Shown here in pieces: positions 11,897 to 24,887 of a stretch of 64,000 nt of DNA. A model generated the notes under the pieces. That model was not told where the DNA came from. It ran no database searches and was given only the letters and a program-made list of their open reading frames with translations. The stretch's first letter is position 1, and every line of letters begins with the position of its first letter. This DNA comes from Guyanagaster necrorhizus (taxonomy: Eukaryota > Basidiomycota > Agaricomycetes > Agaricales > Physalacriaceae): contig NW_025064899.1 of NCBI RefSeq assembly GCF_019112545.1, positions 333,185 through 397,184 on the forward strand, in the 5' to 3' direction. A program made the translations under genes and the position numbers.

Positions 11897-14800
11897 GAGC
11901 TTCGCTGTCGGTTCGCAGATGACAAGTGGAAGAGAAAGTCGGTGCCATGTCGACTCGGACTCATATCCGATTGCTTGCTAAATCAGCTTGATATGGGCGT
12001 CGATAGGTGCGATATTCCGCAAACCCTTTATCAACGACGTGCTGCAAGCTTGGAAGCATTTCCGCTAGTGATAATTCAGAGAGATTACGAGAAGGCCATA
12101 ATTCAAATAAGTAACTTCGCAATGCTACCGGTCAGGATGCCTGGCGGCCCGTTGACCCTGGTGGTGACAAGATACCGACACGCAATTACTTATTGGTTGC
12201 CCATTCATGAGCCAACAAAGCTCAAGGACCAGTGCCATAATAGCCATCGAGCACGAGACGCATAGCTACGGAATGTCAGTACACTAGGCCGCATCCAGTT
12301 TACATTTGTTCCAGACATTCCGAAGGTGCGAAGTGCGAAGGTTCCCGATGGTGGGAATATTGTTGATCGCTCCGAGAGCACCGGTGTAGGTGAAGTTACA
12401 GTACACTGGGCGATGTGGATCAGCCAGGGAATTGATGATGAAGTCGGCGACTGTGGCTAGAGTAGCGGGTACCGTCCTGGAAGAGTATCTCAGTAGCCAT
12501 TGTTCTGCCAATGTGTGGTGCGTCAGCTTCAGAATGACAGAGTTGCAAGAAGTCCTACTAACGAGTAGCAGTCGAGGATTCGGGTATATCTGTTACGAGG
12601 AGAAAGAACGATTTGAGATATCGAGGTCGTAAGAAGCAACCGCCTTCCTGGTAGATATATGAAAGAGCAATGTTCACTCGACATAACACGAGGCCTACCG
12701 ACGAAAAAAGAAGAGAGCAAACGAGGTGCGAAAGTTTCTTGCATCAAGGCTGATCGTCCAGTCACCAACAAGACGTAAAAGCATTGCCACGCTTTTCTAT
12801 AGTTTATATTGAAACTCTTCCCACAGTTTCTAAAGGAAGCAGGAGAGATAAAACTTCTTGAAAACTGTTTCAGCGTGGCATGCACTTCGGAAGGGGGATC
12901 CAAATTATCATGTTGGTTGCGACATACAATTCAACTCTACACGAAGAATGTGCCACGGGAGTGATTCGTAATTAAGATCGGCGGAGATTTTGCAACGTCA
13001 TTTAGGCAACCATTGATAGTGCTCAGCCTAAGCCTGCGATTAAGGTTGCGCAGTTTATAAGATGAGGCTCAGAACATACTGTTACGTTATTATCTTTCTC
13101 CATAGACTACCGATACAGAAGAAGCGAATACGGAGAATGTCGGGACAAGAAAGCGTGTTGGCAGTTTTAATGGTGAGTCTTCCCTTCCTGATAGGCTGAC
13201 ATTTGGCCCCGTAGTCGACGTAAACCTGGAGGGAAAATGGCTTTCCCAAGTCAGCTAATACATTTTCGCCTGCCAGACTTTCTAAAATTCTCACAAATCT
13301 TGAGTAGCCGAAGCCATATGGACATTTTCAACGAAGTTTTCTGCTTCTCTATTAGCTTCTTGGATATGATCGAAACTTCTATCCTATCGGTATCATTCGT
13401 GAATCGCGATCGCCTCCGATTGACCTGGTGCGTTCCTTCCTGTGAAGAGAATGCATTTCGGGTGCCTCGAAGGACGAGAGACTGGAGAACGTCAGGACAT
13501 ATACGAATGACCGCGTCATAGTATACCTCTCAACAGTATGCCAATAAGATCTGAGAGAAAAGCTATGAAGATAGGGAAAGACAGTTATGATAGACTCACC
13601 CTTGTCAATAGTATAAGTGTGAGAGTACCGTCTCGAAAGAAAGGGTGGCGGTAATTTGACACCAATCATTGCTGAAGAAGGAAAATCAAGTCTCGGGTAG
13701 TTACTGGCATAAGATCACAACGCACCATAAAGAGTTCAGCTTGAGGACAACTTATTAGCAATGCCGTATTGCCCTACTCCTAGTATATGACACGTTAAAA
13801 AGTCGGTGTCGCATACGAAGATATATGCAAGCAACATCGTGCGGGAAGCTTGATATGCATCCTTGATTTTAGGAAGGCGATATGGATTCGGGAACAATCG
13901 TCCAGGCGCCGGGTTCAGACGACAAGCTGAGAAGCAAAGGGAGCGGCCAAATTCGTTTGAGATGTTGCGAGGGCTTGGACAGGACACAGGCTACGTCTGA
14001 TTAACTGTACGCTGATTTCAGAGGGCAGAGCGTCGCCTAGAAAGGGCAGGTTAGAAGCGCAGAAAGTCAAGACAGAGCACACCCACCGATGACAATAATC
14101 CATTTACATGCGCCCTGATACTCCGTACACCATAGCATTTCGGCCAACCTAGAAAGCCCCGCCGTGTTCACCCGCAAAAGAAAGCACTACCAGTTCTATT
14201 AGAATAAGCTTTTCGATATAGAGGCAAGCGGTTACCTCGCGCAGCATATGGTGAACGAATCGACGCAGTGAAATCACCAGGGTATACCATAGAGATGATG
14301 ACGATACAGCGACGACAACAACGGTCAAAGCTGAAAGCCAGGATGTCAGAATTCTGATGATCCCTCGCGTCAGTAGAAGAAACACACCATAGTGCCCTCG
14401 TCAGCATTTCTCCGCGACAGAACTATCCTGCATCCGTCAGGCTTCACCGGCATAATTCCTGTCGTCTAGTAGGATTCTTCCATGAGTCGAGCCCATGGCC
14501 AATGTAGTTTTGCATTCGCAGAGCAAACTGCCCCATCAACGTCCGACGACGCTCATTACCATATGGCAGTCAATAAACAAAGAATCAGAAGGTGTAGAGT
14601 CGAGCTACTCACCATCACCCCACGGCAGAATACTTTCTTGCATGTTCCAAAGGTGTTCGAGGAACGGAGATGAACGAACGAGGACAAAGTGCGGTAACTA
14701 AAGGACTTGATAGCCGGCCCCTCGGTCCGAAGTCTTTTCCCGAGAAAGTTGAATTTTGGTCCCGATCATTCGAAAATCGGTTGAATCAAGGCTGAAGGAA

Positions 14801-15206
14801 CATCGTAGGAATCTCGATTTTCATTAAGACCATGAATTCTTGTTGTAAGTAGAGAGCAGAGTAATGTACAGAGGATTAGAATTAGCCTCTAGAGAGAGAG
14901 ACGTTCTACTTAAATACATTTTGTATTACTTCGAGATCTTTCTACGAGATACTAAATAAGTCCGGATCACGATCCAAGTCAGCTGCCGCTGACTGGCATC
15001 GTATCTTCGAGTACATTCTCGTACTCACTCGGGATTGCTATCCCAACAATTCTGATTAGATTTCTTCTCAGATTCGTTCTCAGGACAGTAACATAAATAT
15101 CTCCCGACTCTTCGCTTCATCATTTGAATACCATCCTTGGCCAAATAAATGACAGCAAGCCTTCAGAAAAGTAATAACGACAGAAACAAAATAAAAAATC
15201 AGACCA
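11897..15206. other. Gene-poor stretch
   Basis: No gene could be supported. A hydrophobic minus-strand frame at 14149-14385 could be a membrane-protein exon, but neighbouring exons do not join to it and no motif is recognisable. Short AG-repeat runs occur near 14891. Confidence 0.4.
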
Positions 15207-16733
15207 TTAAGCTGAACATTCCTGCTGCCCAAAGGATATTCCATCAAAGTATGGTCCTATATCCAAATCAGTGATCGCTCCCCCCTTAAGTTGGACGGAC
15301 CCACCTATATGATCTCCCACTCCATCAGCGATAGCTAACAGCCCCACCCCATCTGCACAAGCATCCGAGTCGTTCTCCTGACCCTCGCATAGCGCAGCTC
15401 CCGCATCCCCAAGATGCACCTCTCCCTGCGCATGTACGAAATCCAAAACCAGTGGCGGCAAATGCGGGACGGGGTCGGCCCTGTTGGTTATCCTCGCAAC
15501 CCCCCCCCCCCCCCCCCCCCCACTTGAGAGCGAGGCATCAACCAAGTCCGCGAAAGCTTGGTTGCCCACACGTGGAGATCCAAACGTGGTGGTTTGGATA
15601 GATACGTTAGTCAAGGCATCGTTGAACATGAGCGCGTCGAGCGTGGCCAGAGCAGCGCCCAGAGAGTGGCCTGTGAGGACTATAGTTTCTGCTCCGGTGC
15701 TGGCGACGGCGGATTGGACAGTAGAGAGGACCGTGGATGCAGTTCTAGAGAATGTTTCCTGGAATCCTGAATGGACTGCGATGTTTTCTGGAGGGAAAAA
15801 GTCAGCACTAAATGACGGAGAGCAAAAAAATTACATACTCCCGGCTGCCGAAGGGAAAAATTCAGTGTCGATTGGGGTGGGGACGAACTCGGCGTCGTTA
15901 AGGATGGAGAGTCTGAAAATACGTTAGCTTTTCCACTCGGTACAGAGCATATGCTAGTAGGACGCGCATATTTTCCGGGTCTGTGCCTTGATGTGCAACG
16001 ACAACCGAGTTAGTCGACTTGTCGTGCGCGATCACAACTACACAAGTGTCAGAGACAATCTACCAAGTGAGAAGAGCGGCATACACCTCGGTACCGTTCC
16101 GCCATCACCACCCGTCGCCAAGATCTCGACCGATTCTGCATTGAGAGCCTCGCAAGGTGCGCCGCAGCTAAAATTTGTTACGGAAGCACTGGAGCAGTAA
16201 ACCATACGGCTGAAAAATGCTGGGCGAGAAAAGACAGTGGTCAGTTCAGCTGAGCTGACGCTGATGGTACTTGACGCGGTGGTAGAAGCAGAGTCATCGT
16301 CTCCCAGGATCCCTCTGAGTAGATCACTCGCACCGTCTGAAATTGCATCTTCCGTCTTTCCAACAAGTCCGTCAAGGACCCCGTGCGCGTCCTCATCATT
16401 AGAGGCATTATTAGAATTTTGTATGGAGCCAGAATCTGTGTCGTCACTGCTGAGGGACGCATCCAAGGCATCATCTAACAGCCCGCCGTTGTCTTCAGCG
16501 GGATTGTCTCCACCGCTCAGCAGGTCATCCACAATCCTGCCCAGCCCAGAATCGTTGCTATCTTCATCATCGCCACTGAATACGCTACTTAGGGCCCCGC
16601 CCCCGCTGGTATCGTCGTCTTCGCCACCAAAGACGTCATCGAGAAGACCGCCGAAATCAAATGGCACCGGTGCTGTCCTGATAACAAGGAAGGACTGAAA
16701 AAGAAAGACAAAAATGAGAGTAGATGTCAACAT
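15207..16733 (-). CDS. Secreted class-3 (fungal) lipase with acidic N-terminal insert
   Basis: Model (minus strand): exons 16733-16085, 16037-15968, 15912-15839 and 15787-15207, giving 457 residues. It starts with a signal peptide (MLTSTLIFVFLFQSFLVI). About 130 residues follow that are rich in Asp, Gly and Ser. The catalytic domain contains VVVAHQGTDPEN, the nucleophile elbow TGHSLGAA (Ser306), FGSPRVGN, ADPVPHLPP with the likely catalytic Asp, and a His in EVHLGD. This is an alpha/beta hydrolase that would cleave ester bonds of lipids outside the cell. The second intron (15913-15967) has no usable GT; a GC donor (AT|GCGCGT) restores TDPENI-LSILND. A dead copy at 29211-29825 has GTATGT at that site. 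A 22-C run lies inside the last exon. A 5' UTR intron just upstream is likely. Confidence 0.88.
15500..15521. repeat. 22-base poly-C run within lipase coding exon
   Basis: It lies in frame in the last lipase exon and is read as a run of glycines between the PRVGNQ and RITNRADP segments. Such a run is prone to length change, and any change not divisible by three would remove the C-terminal part that carries the Asp and His of the catalytic triad. Confidence 0.95.
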
Positions 16734-19700
16734 CGAGAACGAGGTAAAAAGATCCACTAAGGATAAAGGAAAGGAAAACTCACCCTTCTTCAAGGGGACG
16801 TTCCTGCTTTTTTGATCGTGATTGTATAGCCCATCAGGGTTAATGATTGACGTCGAGAGAGATTTTGATTGATGGAAAGAACCACTACAAAAGAAGTGTC
16901 ATTGATGAATGATCAAATGGTCCCACATTAGTATTAGCGTAGCTGCTAAAATGGTCTGCTGGCTTATCCACGCGGTCCAAATCATTTCACGACAAGGGTA
17001 AAGTACCCATCAAGATGGTGTGGAAATGTTCATCAGGAAAAAGAACCACCATGAGGCATCTAGTTTGAGATCTCTGTCAGTATTTACGCTCGGATGTCTG
17101 GCGTCATTTCACCATAACATGACATCACTTAAACCTCGAAAAAAATGAGAAGATTAGACCACATCGACGTGATATCTCAGGTGCACCAGCTGGTGAAAAG
17201 ACAGCATGTGTTGGCTCTAACAGTCGGAGAATGTAGACAAATTGAATCATCGCCGATATTTCTGTAGAAGTGTCAAGGAATCCCCACATCAAATGGATCG
17301 ACAAGGATCTCAGTCCTAGGAGAATGAATGTACATGACTGACCAACATTGTCCTCGTCCATCTTGAAGAGTTGAAGGAGGTGGCATATCATGAGCAACAG
17401 CCGCACCGCAATAGACTACTCAACGGGTCCTTGATACCTGCAAACGAAAGTTCTTCGGCCTGAGGAGCAAATACTGTATTTGCGAAAGGGCCCGCTGAAA
17501 AATTCCTGAGTGCGAATGAGAATGATGGCGAAGTTACGGTATTATTGGCAGGGCGATGCACGTACTGTTGTAAAACGTCAAGGCACTATGGCAGGCATAG
17601 GCAGCGTACAAGCGATGAGCAGATAGATGTGGTATTGCTATGGAGAGCATTGTCATATCATCACATGGATCTAGAAACCGCGGGCATCAACCCTGGCGTA
17701 ATGCATCAAGGGCCATGATATAAGTCGAAGATCGGCTACTACTCACTCAGTTTTGGTCGGTCGGTAAGAAGATTGAGAATCGGAACGACTCAGAGCAGAA
17801 AGTGAGGGCGAGAGCTTAGCTTTGGAAGAAACAAGTTGAGACGGGAGGTAAAGGAGCTTTACGTATAAACTAAGCGTGCGGTGTTCTTCTGCAGGCTCTT
17901 ATGTCACTGGATGACATAGGCAATAACAACACTGGGACTGGTTACATCTTCGAAGGCTCTGTCGCCCGAAGAAACCGCAATACCCCCGTAATTGGGTCGG
18001 TAGCTCACATAGGGCAGTCATGAGAAGGATATGCTCATATAGTCAGAGTATCGCATACATTCCGGTGACTTACTGCTCCCAGATGGACCCTGCCACGTAA
18101 CAGCAAATATCGTATATGTGAAGAGGTCTATAGGAGCCCGAACACAATCTCTGCGCCCGATTCAATGATAATGCCAAGCTTTGGATGCGATCTCCAGGAT
18201 AGGCTACTGTCGGGTCGATCTCAGCCCATGGCTGCTCGTAGAGTTACCTACGCTTGTATACAAGAAGTGGATCTCATGGTCCAAACCTTCCCGTGCAGAA
18301 AAAGGACAGTCATTTTCACAGCAGTCAGTCCCGGTAAATGATAAAAAAGATGTCGTGATTCCTAGCTGTCATATAAAATTGGAGCGCATGCGCGACTTCC
18401 TAAAGACATGAAACTTTTCGTTGGGATGAACCGTGATTCAGGGACATACCACTGCGAGTAAATGCCGTATATAATAACCAGCTTGGTATTGTGTAGGCAC
18501 TGAGAACTGTTGGAATTGAGGTGCTGGTGGTTCGGAGGGAGATGTATTGGACTCGAAGGAAAGGTATATTTCGTCGTATAGAGTAAGGACAGTGGGGATT
18601 CCGAGTCAAGTCAATAGGTACGAAAATGTCAGAGTATAAGGTAAGCAGTAAAAATATATAAATAGGATATGACATTGAAGCTGTGAAAACAGAATACCAA
18701 CAAGAACTGATTTAAGACTTTACGTTTACCTTACCAGATACGATCCATTGCCCAAAAGAATTTCTGGCCTGACATAGGGTTCTTTCTTAGATTGCTGAGC
18801 GCTGTGCTGTGTCAACCATTGTCCCGGAACCCGAATGGAATTTTTCATGGAGAAGGTCACGGTGATTAGCCAACAACATTTGATAGATACATTAGTTTGT
18901 AGCAGCGGCGCTTCATGATGTGGTAAAGAGGAAAGCGATGTTATTCACAGGGCCGTCGGTCGCAGCTTACCAATTTGATCCCAAAATAGTTACGGACCGG
19001 ATAGCCCGCCGTTCTCTAGGACTCTGCGCAACTTGAATGCTTGATCTTAACCGCGCTACTTAGGAATTTTGTTGATCATGTCACTTCTAAACAATCTGGG
19101 AAATATTTCGCATATGAGCCTTTTCTTTCGTCAAGAAAACATTTCTACAGGCGAATTTTATCGAGTTGTCCTGTCAGACGCCGGTGAACATCATCGCTGC
19201 GTTAATAGTCCTAATACTGACATAACTATAGGGAAAACATGGAATATATGAACTGTGGACAGGAATCTGCTGATCGCACGTTGTATGTGCATGTTCCTAG
19301 TGATCTGTGATAGTATCAAAGATGCCAAAGTACGCTCCGCGAAGATATCAAGCCTTATATCATACTTTCGCATCCCTCATGCTCGTCGCCTGGAACGACA
19401 CGTCTCAACGAGGTTTAAAGGTGCGAATATAATATGTGGCATGAATCAGCCGGTGAGAGACTATTATTTCATTGCTTTCTATCTTAATTCCCGTGGTCTC
19501 CTGCCAAGGATTAAACGCCTCGTGGAGGCGGAAGACACTCATAATTATAGAATTCCCTAAGACAGGCTTTCATCACACTATGATATCTTCTGTTCACTTT
19601 TCCACTGTTGCTAGAGACTAAGTGTTGAATCAACGGTGACTCAGAAACCATCGAATTTCGGCCTATGTATTCAGGTCTCCTACTTAATTCCTCAGTCCCT

Positions 19701-19813
19701 CCAAGGTAATTGGATAATAACTGGTCGATTATCGATCTACAAGTGCTTGACATTCGTAAAACAAAGCTGCTAATAATATAGCTGTATCTAAAAAATTGTA
19801 AGTAAGAAACAAG
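16734..19813. other. Intergenic, no gene supported
   Basis: The first 60 bases hold a probable 5' UTR intron of the lipase (GGTGAGT ... TTAG on the minus strand). The rest has only short unconnected frames and no RNA gene. Confidence 0.45.
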
Positions 19814-20328
19814 CTAACAAAGTGAGTAAGGAAAGGTCTGCACCATGTTTTGGATGTTGTGGGCCTTCTCCATATGTTTGAGGAGACTCTGCTGATTACA
19901 GTACATTCTGTAGCAGATAATACACATTTTCTTGTCTTCTAAGTCTTTGTGTTGTTCGCTCCTCATATGAGACTTCAACTCTGTCATATGTTCTGTCTTG
20001 AAATCGCATGTCTTAAGCGGGCAGACAAGCCCAGCGAATAATCTTGCGTGAGTCGATGCGTGGGCTACTCCGTCCTTGACCTTCATAAAATGCTTGTCAC
20101 ACTCATAATATGCACACCTGCAGGGAAGTGTAGGGTCAGTAGATATTGATCGAAACCTGAATCATATAAGAATGGTGTCGAAGGCAGAGGTGATGATGAG
20201 ACGTACTTATCTGTATTTTCTGGTTTTGCTACATTACCATTCCTCAATATCGTCCCCCCTACATTGCGTTCTGCGTTCATATGCATTTTGTTGTGTCTAT
20301 TCCGTACTGGGCCAGTGAATGGTTGCAT
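19814..20328 (-). CDS. C2H2 zinc-finger protein (5' end unresolved)
   Basis: Minus-strand exons 20328-20207 and 20117-19814, joined by a GT-AG intron (AA|GTACGT ... CTGCAG|G). The join creates KCAYYECDKHF ... STH, the first of three finger-like units. The other two are CPLKTCDFKTEHMTELKSH and CIICYRMYCNQQSLLKHMEKAH, both with correct Cys and His spacing. It is probably a nuclear DNA- or RNA-binding protein. The ATG at 20328 lies directly after a TAG that looks like an intron acceptor, so an upstream exon may exist. The product as modelled (about 140 residues) is short for a regulator. No neighbour suggests a target. Confidence 0.6.
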
Positions 20329-21906
20329 CTATAAAACACCATTACTCTCAGGGTGAACTCTAGAAGAGCAAATGCTAATACTCCATACATTGCTATCAAG
20401 TACAGATTGCATTGGTTTAGTACTTACTGAATGGAGAGAAGATCAGTCTGGGTGGAAAAATAATAGAGAACTCAATGAAGGGATGTATGGAACTGCACAG
20501 CAGCACGTAGGAGAACAGGTTTAAGTTATTGGTGGGCATATTCATGCCCGTGCACAAATTTTATAGCACCTTGAATGACGATGTCTTGGGTGGCAGAGCT
20601 GCGTTCTCCATTGTCAGGGCGAGTTCGCTTATTGTTAATCTTGGTAGTCCATTGTGTTGTGACTGTCACACCATCATCTTGAATGGTGGCACGAAACCGC
20701 GAACCAAATGCCACCTAACTCAAGACAAACTAGACAATGTAAGTGAGACTTGTTATCAAATTACGTTGCGCCAACATTAATATTGACAATTTGGTACGTA
20801 CCACCGTAGTAGCTTCTCTAAGTTTCGATATGACTAGGTATAGAACGGACGTCGTCGATAGTGAAGCGACCATGAGAAGCTATGCGAAAGTTGTCCTTAG
20901 CTCAGGAAGATGCAAATTTTTTGAAGGGCAGAACGGTATGAGATTAGTTGTCAAAGACTAGTTAGCATAGCAAGAGTATTCGTCTGTATAATAGGTTTTT
21001 TTCCTCGATTATCGATTGAACGGTATTCAAATGACGTGCTATCCACGAAGCTTGAAGTGAGACACGTCAGGGAGGCATTCAAGGAGGCGTGTTTGCGAAG
21101 CAAAGAAGGCTCTGTAGAGATACAGTGTGAACGATGTTCATTTGAGGATCGCCGTAGCGAGAGCACCGAGGACCGGGACAGGTCGAGCGTTAAGTTCGAG
21201 ATTAAGAAGTGTGTCGATGCGGAAAAGAAATACTCAGATATAGCCAAAGAAGATGAGAACGTAGAATATCAGAGAATGGAAGGATTCTGTACATGAGACA
21301 ACCATGGAAAGGCGATGGGGACAGAGAAATCTTGTCGGAAGTTACACTGGCAGCCGGCCGTATATATATAGAAGGTGGATCGTCGAGGATACCTCATGTT
21401 GTCGAACCCCCGAAAGCTTCGAAATCTAGGTCAACATTGTACTGTCATTAGAATGGGTGCGTACAATGGATACTTATTCTGCATCAGAACCAGCGCAGAT
21501 CGGAGAAATCAGATTGTAATATATCTCAGGCCGGAGAAGAGTGCCTCAAAGTCCAAAATCCTTGGTATTCAAATTCAGGACAAGATAAAGGATGATAATA
21601 ATGTTAACCAGTCATGGTACGGTCTGAGATTTATTCGGAAGTGACTTTGTTCTCTCTTACATCGCAAAGAGGAGTCGAGGTGCATTTTTGTCATTGCACC
21701 AAAGGCCGTGAGATAAACAATTAAATTATTAGCCCCAATCTTTTTTTTGACGAAGCTTCAGCCTAGTCGTATTTCCGTTGGAGGTGAATTCCACAAAAGG
21801 AAAGGTCGGCATCTGCCGAATGGAGAAACAAACATAGCACCGCCCCTTCCGACATCATCCATCACCATCGTCATCTTGCAGCAGCCCTTCGAGCACGGCG
21901 ACGGGG
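20329..21906. other. Intergenic, no gene supported
   Basis: Overlapping frames on both strands at 20951-21296 and a plus-strand frame at 21375-21644 have no recognisable motif. The last 150 bases are the likely promoter of the Abp1-like gene. Confidence 0.45.
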
Positions 21907-24108
21907 ATGTCGCTGCAAATCAATCTATCGAGCACAGCGCTCAAGACTGCCTATCTCGACGTACTCAATGGTCCTAACAAAGACTGGGTAATCTACACTT
22001 ACGAGGCGGGGTCGAATGACCTCAAGGTGCAGGCCACAGGCGATGGTGGACTTGAGGAGCTCGAGGAAGAGTTCATCGACGGGAGAATACAGTATGCCTT
22101 TGCCCGGGTCATAGATCCCAATGTAGGCTTCCGATTCCCCATCGTTTCGACGTGGCTGACGATGAACGCCCGCAGAGCAACCTTCCCAAGTACGTTCAGA
22201 TAAATTGGTGTGGCGACGGGGTCCCAGAAGCGAAGAAAGGGCTTTTTCATACCCACTCAAGTGCTGTTGGGCGGCAATTGCTCCATGGGGCTCATGTCGT
22301 GCTCAGCGCTCGCAATGAGGTGCGCGTTCGTTTTTTTCCTAGCGAGCTGATGCTAAAGTCTGGTACAGGAAGACGTGACTCCAGAACTCATCATGAAACG
22401 CGTCGAGGCCGCTTCGGGTGCAAGATATACTGCTCAGAAGGAAGCCCCTAGAAAGTACGAGCCGATAGCGCCGGTGGGATCCAGCTATACCCCGGTAGGA
22501 AAGATCGATATTGCTGCGCTCAAGGCAACGAAACCATCTCCGTCGCCTTCTGCTGCTCCTTCAAGGCCATCTCTTCCCACTGCTAGTAGACCGGTATTTG
22601 GCGCGCCGAAGCCCCCAACAGCTTCTGCAGCATCACTTTACGGACGTACAGCAACGGCAAGCAAAGGACCAGCACCAGTTGACGCGTGGCCTGAAGAAAG
22701 CCCTGCTGCAGCATCACTACCGCCACCGCCACCGCCAGCAGCGTCGCGTCCACCGGTCCTGCCAACAGCACCGCGTCCGACACCCTCCACAGCTTCCGTT
22801 CCAGTTTCAACAACACCCACCAAACCCACTGCTGATGATCTTATCGCTCCCGTTGGGACGGCTTATACACCAGTCTCTCTACCTGCGCCGAAGAAGCTCA
22901 AAAACCCATTCGAACGCCGGTTCCAGGAAGAACCACAGAGGGTGACGCCAGTGAAGAAGGGATTGACGTGGTCGGAGAGACAGGCGCTCGCCAAGAAGCA
23001 GAGCGAGCAGGAAGAGTCTAGGAGTTTGGCTGCTCAAGCTAGTGTGCGCACTCCCTCACCAGCCAGGAGGTTTGGTGCGGGTACTGCTACCGCTGTAGGA
23101 AGCGCTGCTATTGGTTTTGGTGCTACTGCTGTCGTCATCGCCCATGAACCTGAACCTGAAGTCGAGTTCGAGCCGGAAGCAGCACCGGTACGCTTACAGT
23201 CCCCTCATAGATGTTTCAGTTATTGACATAATTAATTGTCATAGGCACCTCCCCCGCCTCCTCCTCCGCCGCCACCACCACCACCACCACTTGTGGCAGC
23301 AGTTTTGGAAGAAGAGGAAGAGGAAGCCCCGCCTCCACCTGCACGTTTTATGTTCTACTGATGTTGTCTTTTAGCTGATTTATGCATGTTTAGCCTCCAC
23401 CGCCGCCTCCACCGCCACCGCCACCACCGCCGGTGGTACCTACTCAAAGCTTTGAGGAAGCAGCACCGCCTCCGCCTCCGCCTCCGCCTCCGCCTCCGCC
23501 TCCGCCCCCACCAGTCGCCCAAGTAAGCTATTTCTCCCCTTCCGAAAGAAATTGCTGATCATCTATAGATGCAAATTCTTGCTGTATCCGAACCGGAGCC
23601 TGAACCTGAACCTGAAGCAGCTCCCGCTCAAGGTCAAGGTATTTGCGCTATCGTGCTATACGAGTACGAGGTACAGTATTTTTGCTTCCTAAGCTCTCAC
23701 TATAATCAAATATTCTTATAGGCCACTGAGGACAATGAAATGACTCTCGTCGAGGGAGAGCTCATCGAACAGATCGAACAGCTCGACGAAGGCTGGTGGA
23801 GCGGTATTGGACCCAGAGGCGAGACAGGGATGTTCCCCGCAAATTACGTCCAGATCGTTGAACAGGAAGCTGCACCTGTTGCTTCACCCTCTCCGCCTCC
23901 GCCTCCGCCTCCGCCTCCTCCTCCCGCGCCGGATGTCACGGCCATTGCATTGTATGACTATGATGCCGCCGAGGACAATGAGCTGACATTCAAGGAAGGC
24001 GATAGGATCACAGAGATCGTGCCCGCGTCGGAAGACTGGTGGAACGGGAAGGGACCTGGAGGTGAGGTTGGGCTGTTCCCGGCGAATTATGTTAAGGTGC
24101 AGGAGTGA
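21907..24108 (+). CDS. ABP1: Abp1/drebrin-like actin-binding protein
   Basis: Model: exons 21907-22122, 22176-22319, 22369-23187, 23245-23340, 23394-23522, 23569-23670 and 23722-24108, giving 630 residues. An ADF-homology domain spans residues 1 to about 135 (DWVIYTYE, YAFARVIDPN, KYVQINWCGDGVPE, KGLFHTHSSAV). A long Pro/Ala-rich middle has the repeated motif IAPVGxxYTPV, (EP)n runs and polyproline. Two SH3 domains end the protein, near 493-545 and 574-630 (ALYDYD, WWNG, GLFPANYV). The protein would link actin patches to endocytosis and recruit partners through SH3 domains; yeast Abp1 has one SH3, this has two. The fourth intron (23341-23393) needs a GC donor (CT|GCACGT); every GT option shifts the frame or loses acidic coding sequence. 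Frame and total length fit. Confidence 0.9.
23468..23508 (+). repeat. CCGCCT hexanucleotide repeat coding for polyproline
   Basis: An in-frame CCGCCT repeat lies in exon 5 of the Abp1-like gene. It lies between EEAAP and the PVAQ exon end. Similar CCTCCG runs recur near 23900 between the two SH3 domains. Confidence 0.8.
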
Positions 24109-24887
24109 GGGCGGAATTTCACCGTTCTCACGAGAATGTAATATGAAAGGTAGAGTAGTTCAATTTGTATGGATAATCATTTTCGGGTATTCAAAGGTTT
24201 ACACCTGTCGCTCGAGGCTCAAGGCCAGGTCAGAAGGATGATGGTTCTGACCGTCAGTGTTTGCTTAATCTAATACCTGGTTACTTTCGGCGGGTCTGTG
24301 ACAGGTCGTTAAGGTAAGTCAATCTTTTTAGTGCCTTCCTGCTAATCTCAGTTGTCTTCCCAGTGCATAGAAGCTGCGTCAGCGCTAAGATCGTTCTACC
24401 ATCGGATTGCCGTATTCCGTTAGTTCATGAGATTGAAGATCAGCACGACAGCAGACGTAGCCTGATTTGGTGTGAGTTTGTCGATCTCTGTTATCATATA
24501 CGTATACAGTCAATATCGACTGTTCGATTTGTTAGTCCGCCTATTGTCGGGGCCGATCTTATATGACAGCCCCTTAGCATGGCGTCGTGGATTGAGAAGC
24601 CTCAGAGCTCACCCTCCTACCAATCTTTTGGGGTACTTATCACAATCATGGCGGTATCCATGATCAGGTATCCAGGTCCACTGTAAAATGATCATCACTT
24701 AGTGCTCACCGCGAACACCGAGGATGACATCCAATTCGATGTCTGCTCCAGGATCATGGGTAAACAGGTGTGTTGATTTCATTATCGTCTTGTTTCAAAA
24801 GACCCATTATGACTTCTAAGTGAGCTGAACAGCATGCCACTCCCACGCACTTGAAACGTTACTGAATCCATCCCTCCTGTCACCCTC
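24109..24887. other. Intergenic, no gene seen
   Basis: This is the terminator side of the Abp1-like gene and promoter side of the next. No exon, RNA gene or repeat with clear ends was found. Confidence 0.5.

Noticed and set aside
15484..15927. 147-codon plus-strand frame with a polyproline run
   Set aside because: Antisense to lipase exons; the proline run is the poly-C tract read in reverse of the real gene.
16237..16698. 153-codon plus-strand Ser/Pro-rich frame
   Set aside because: It is the reverse of the acidic Asp/Ser-rich lipase exon; the serine richness is a shadow of its codon use.
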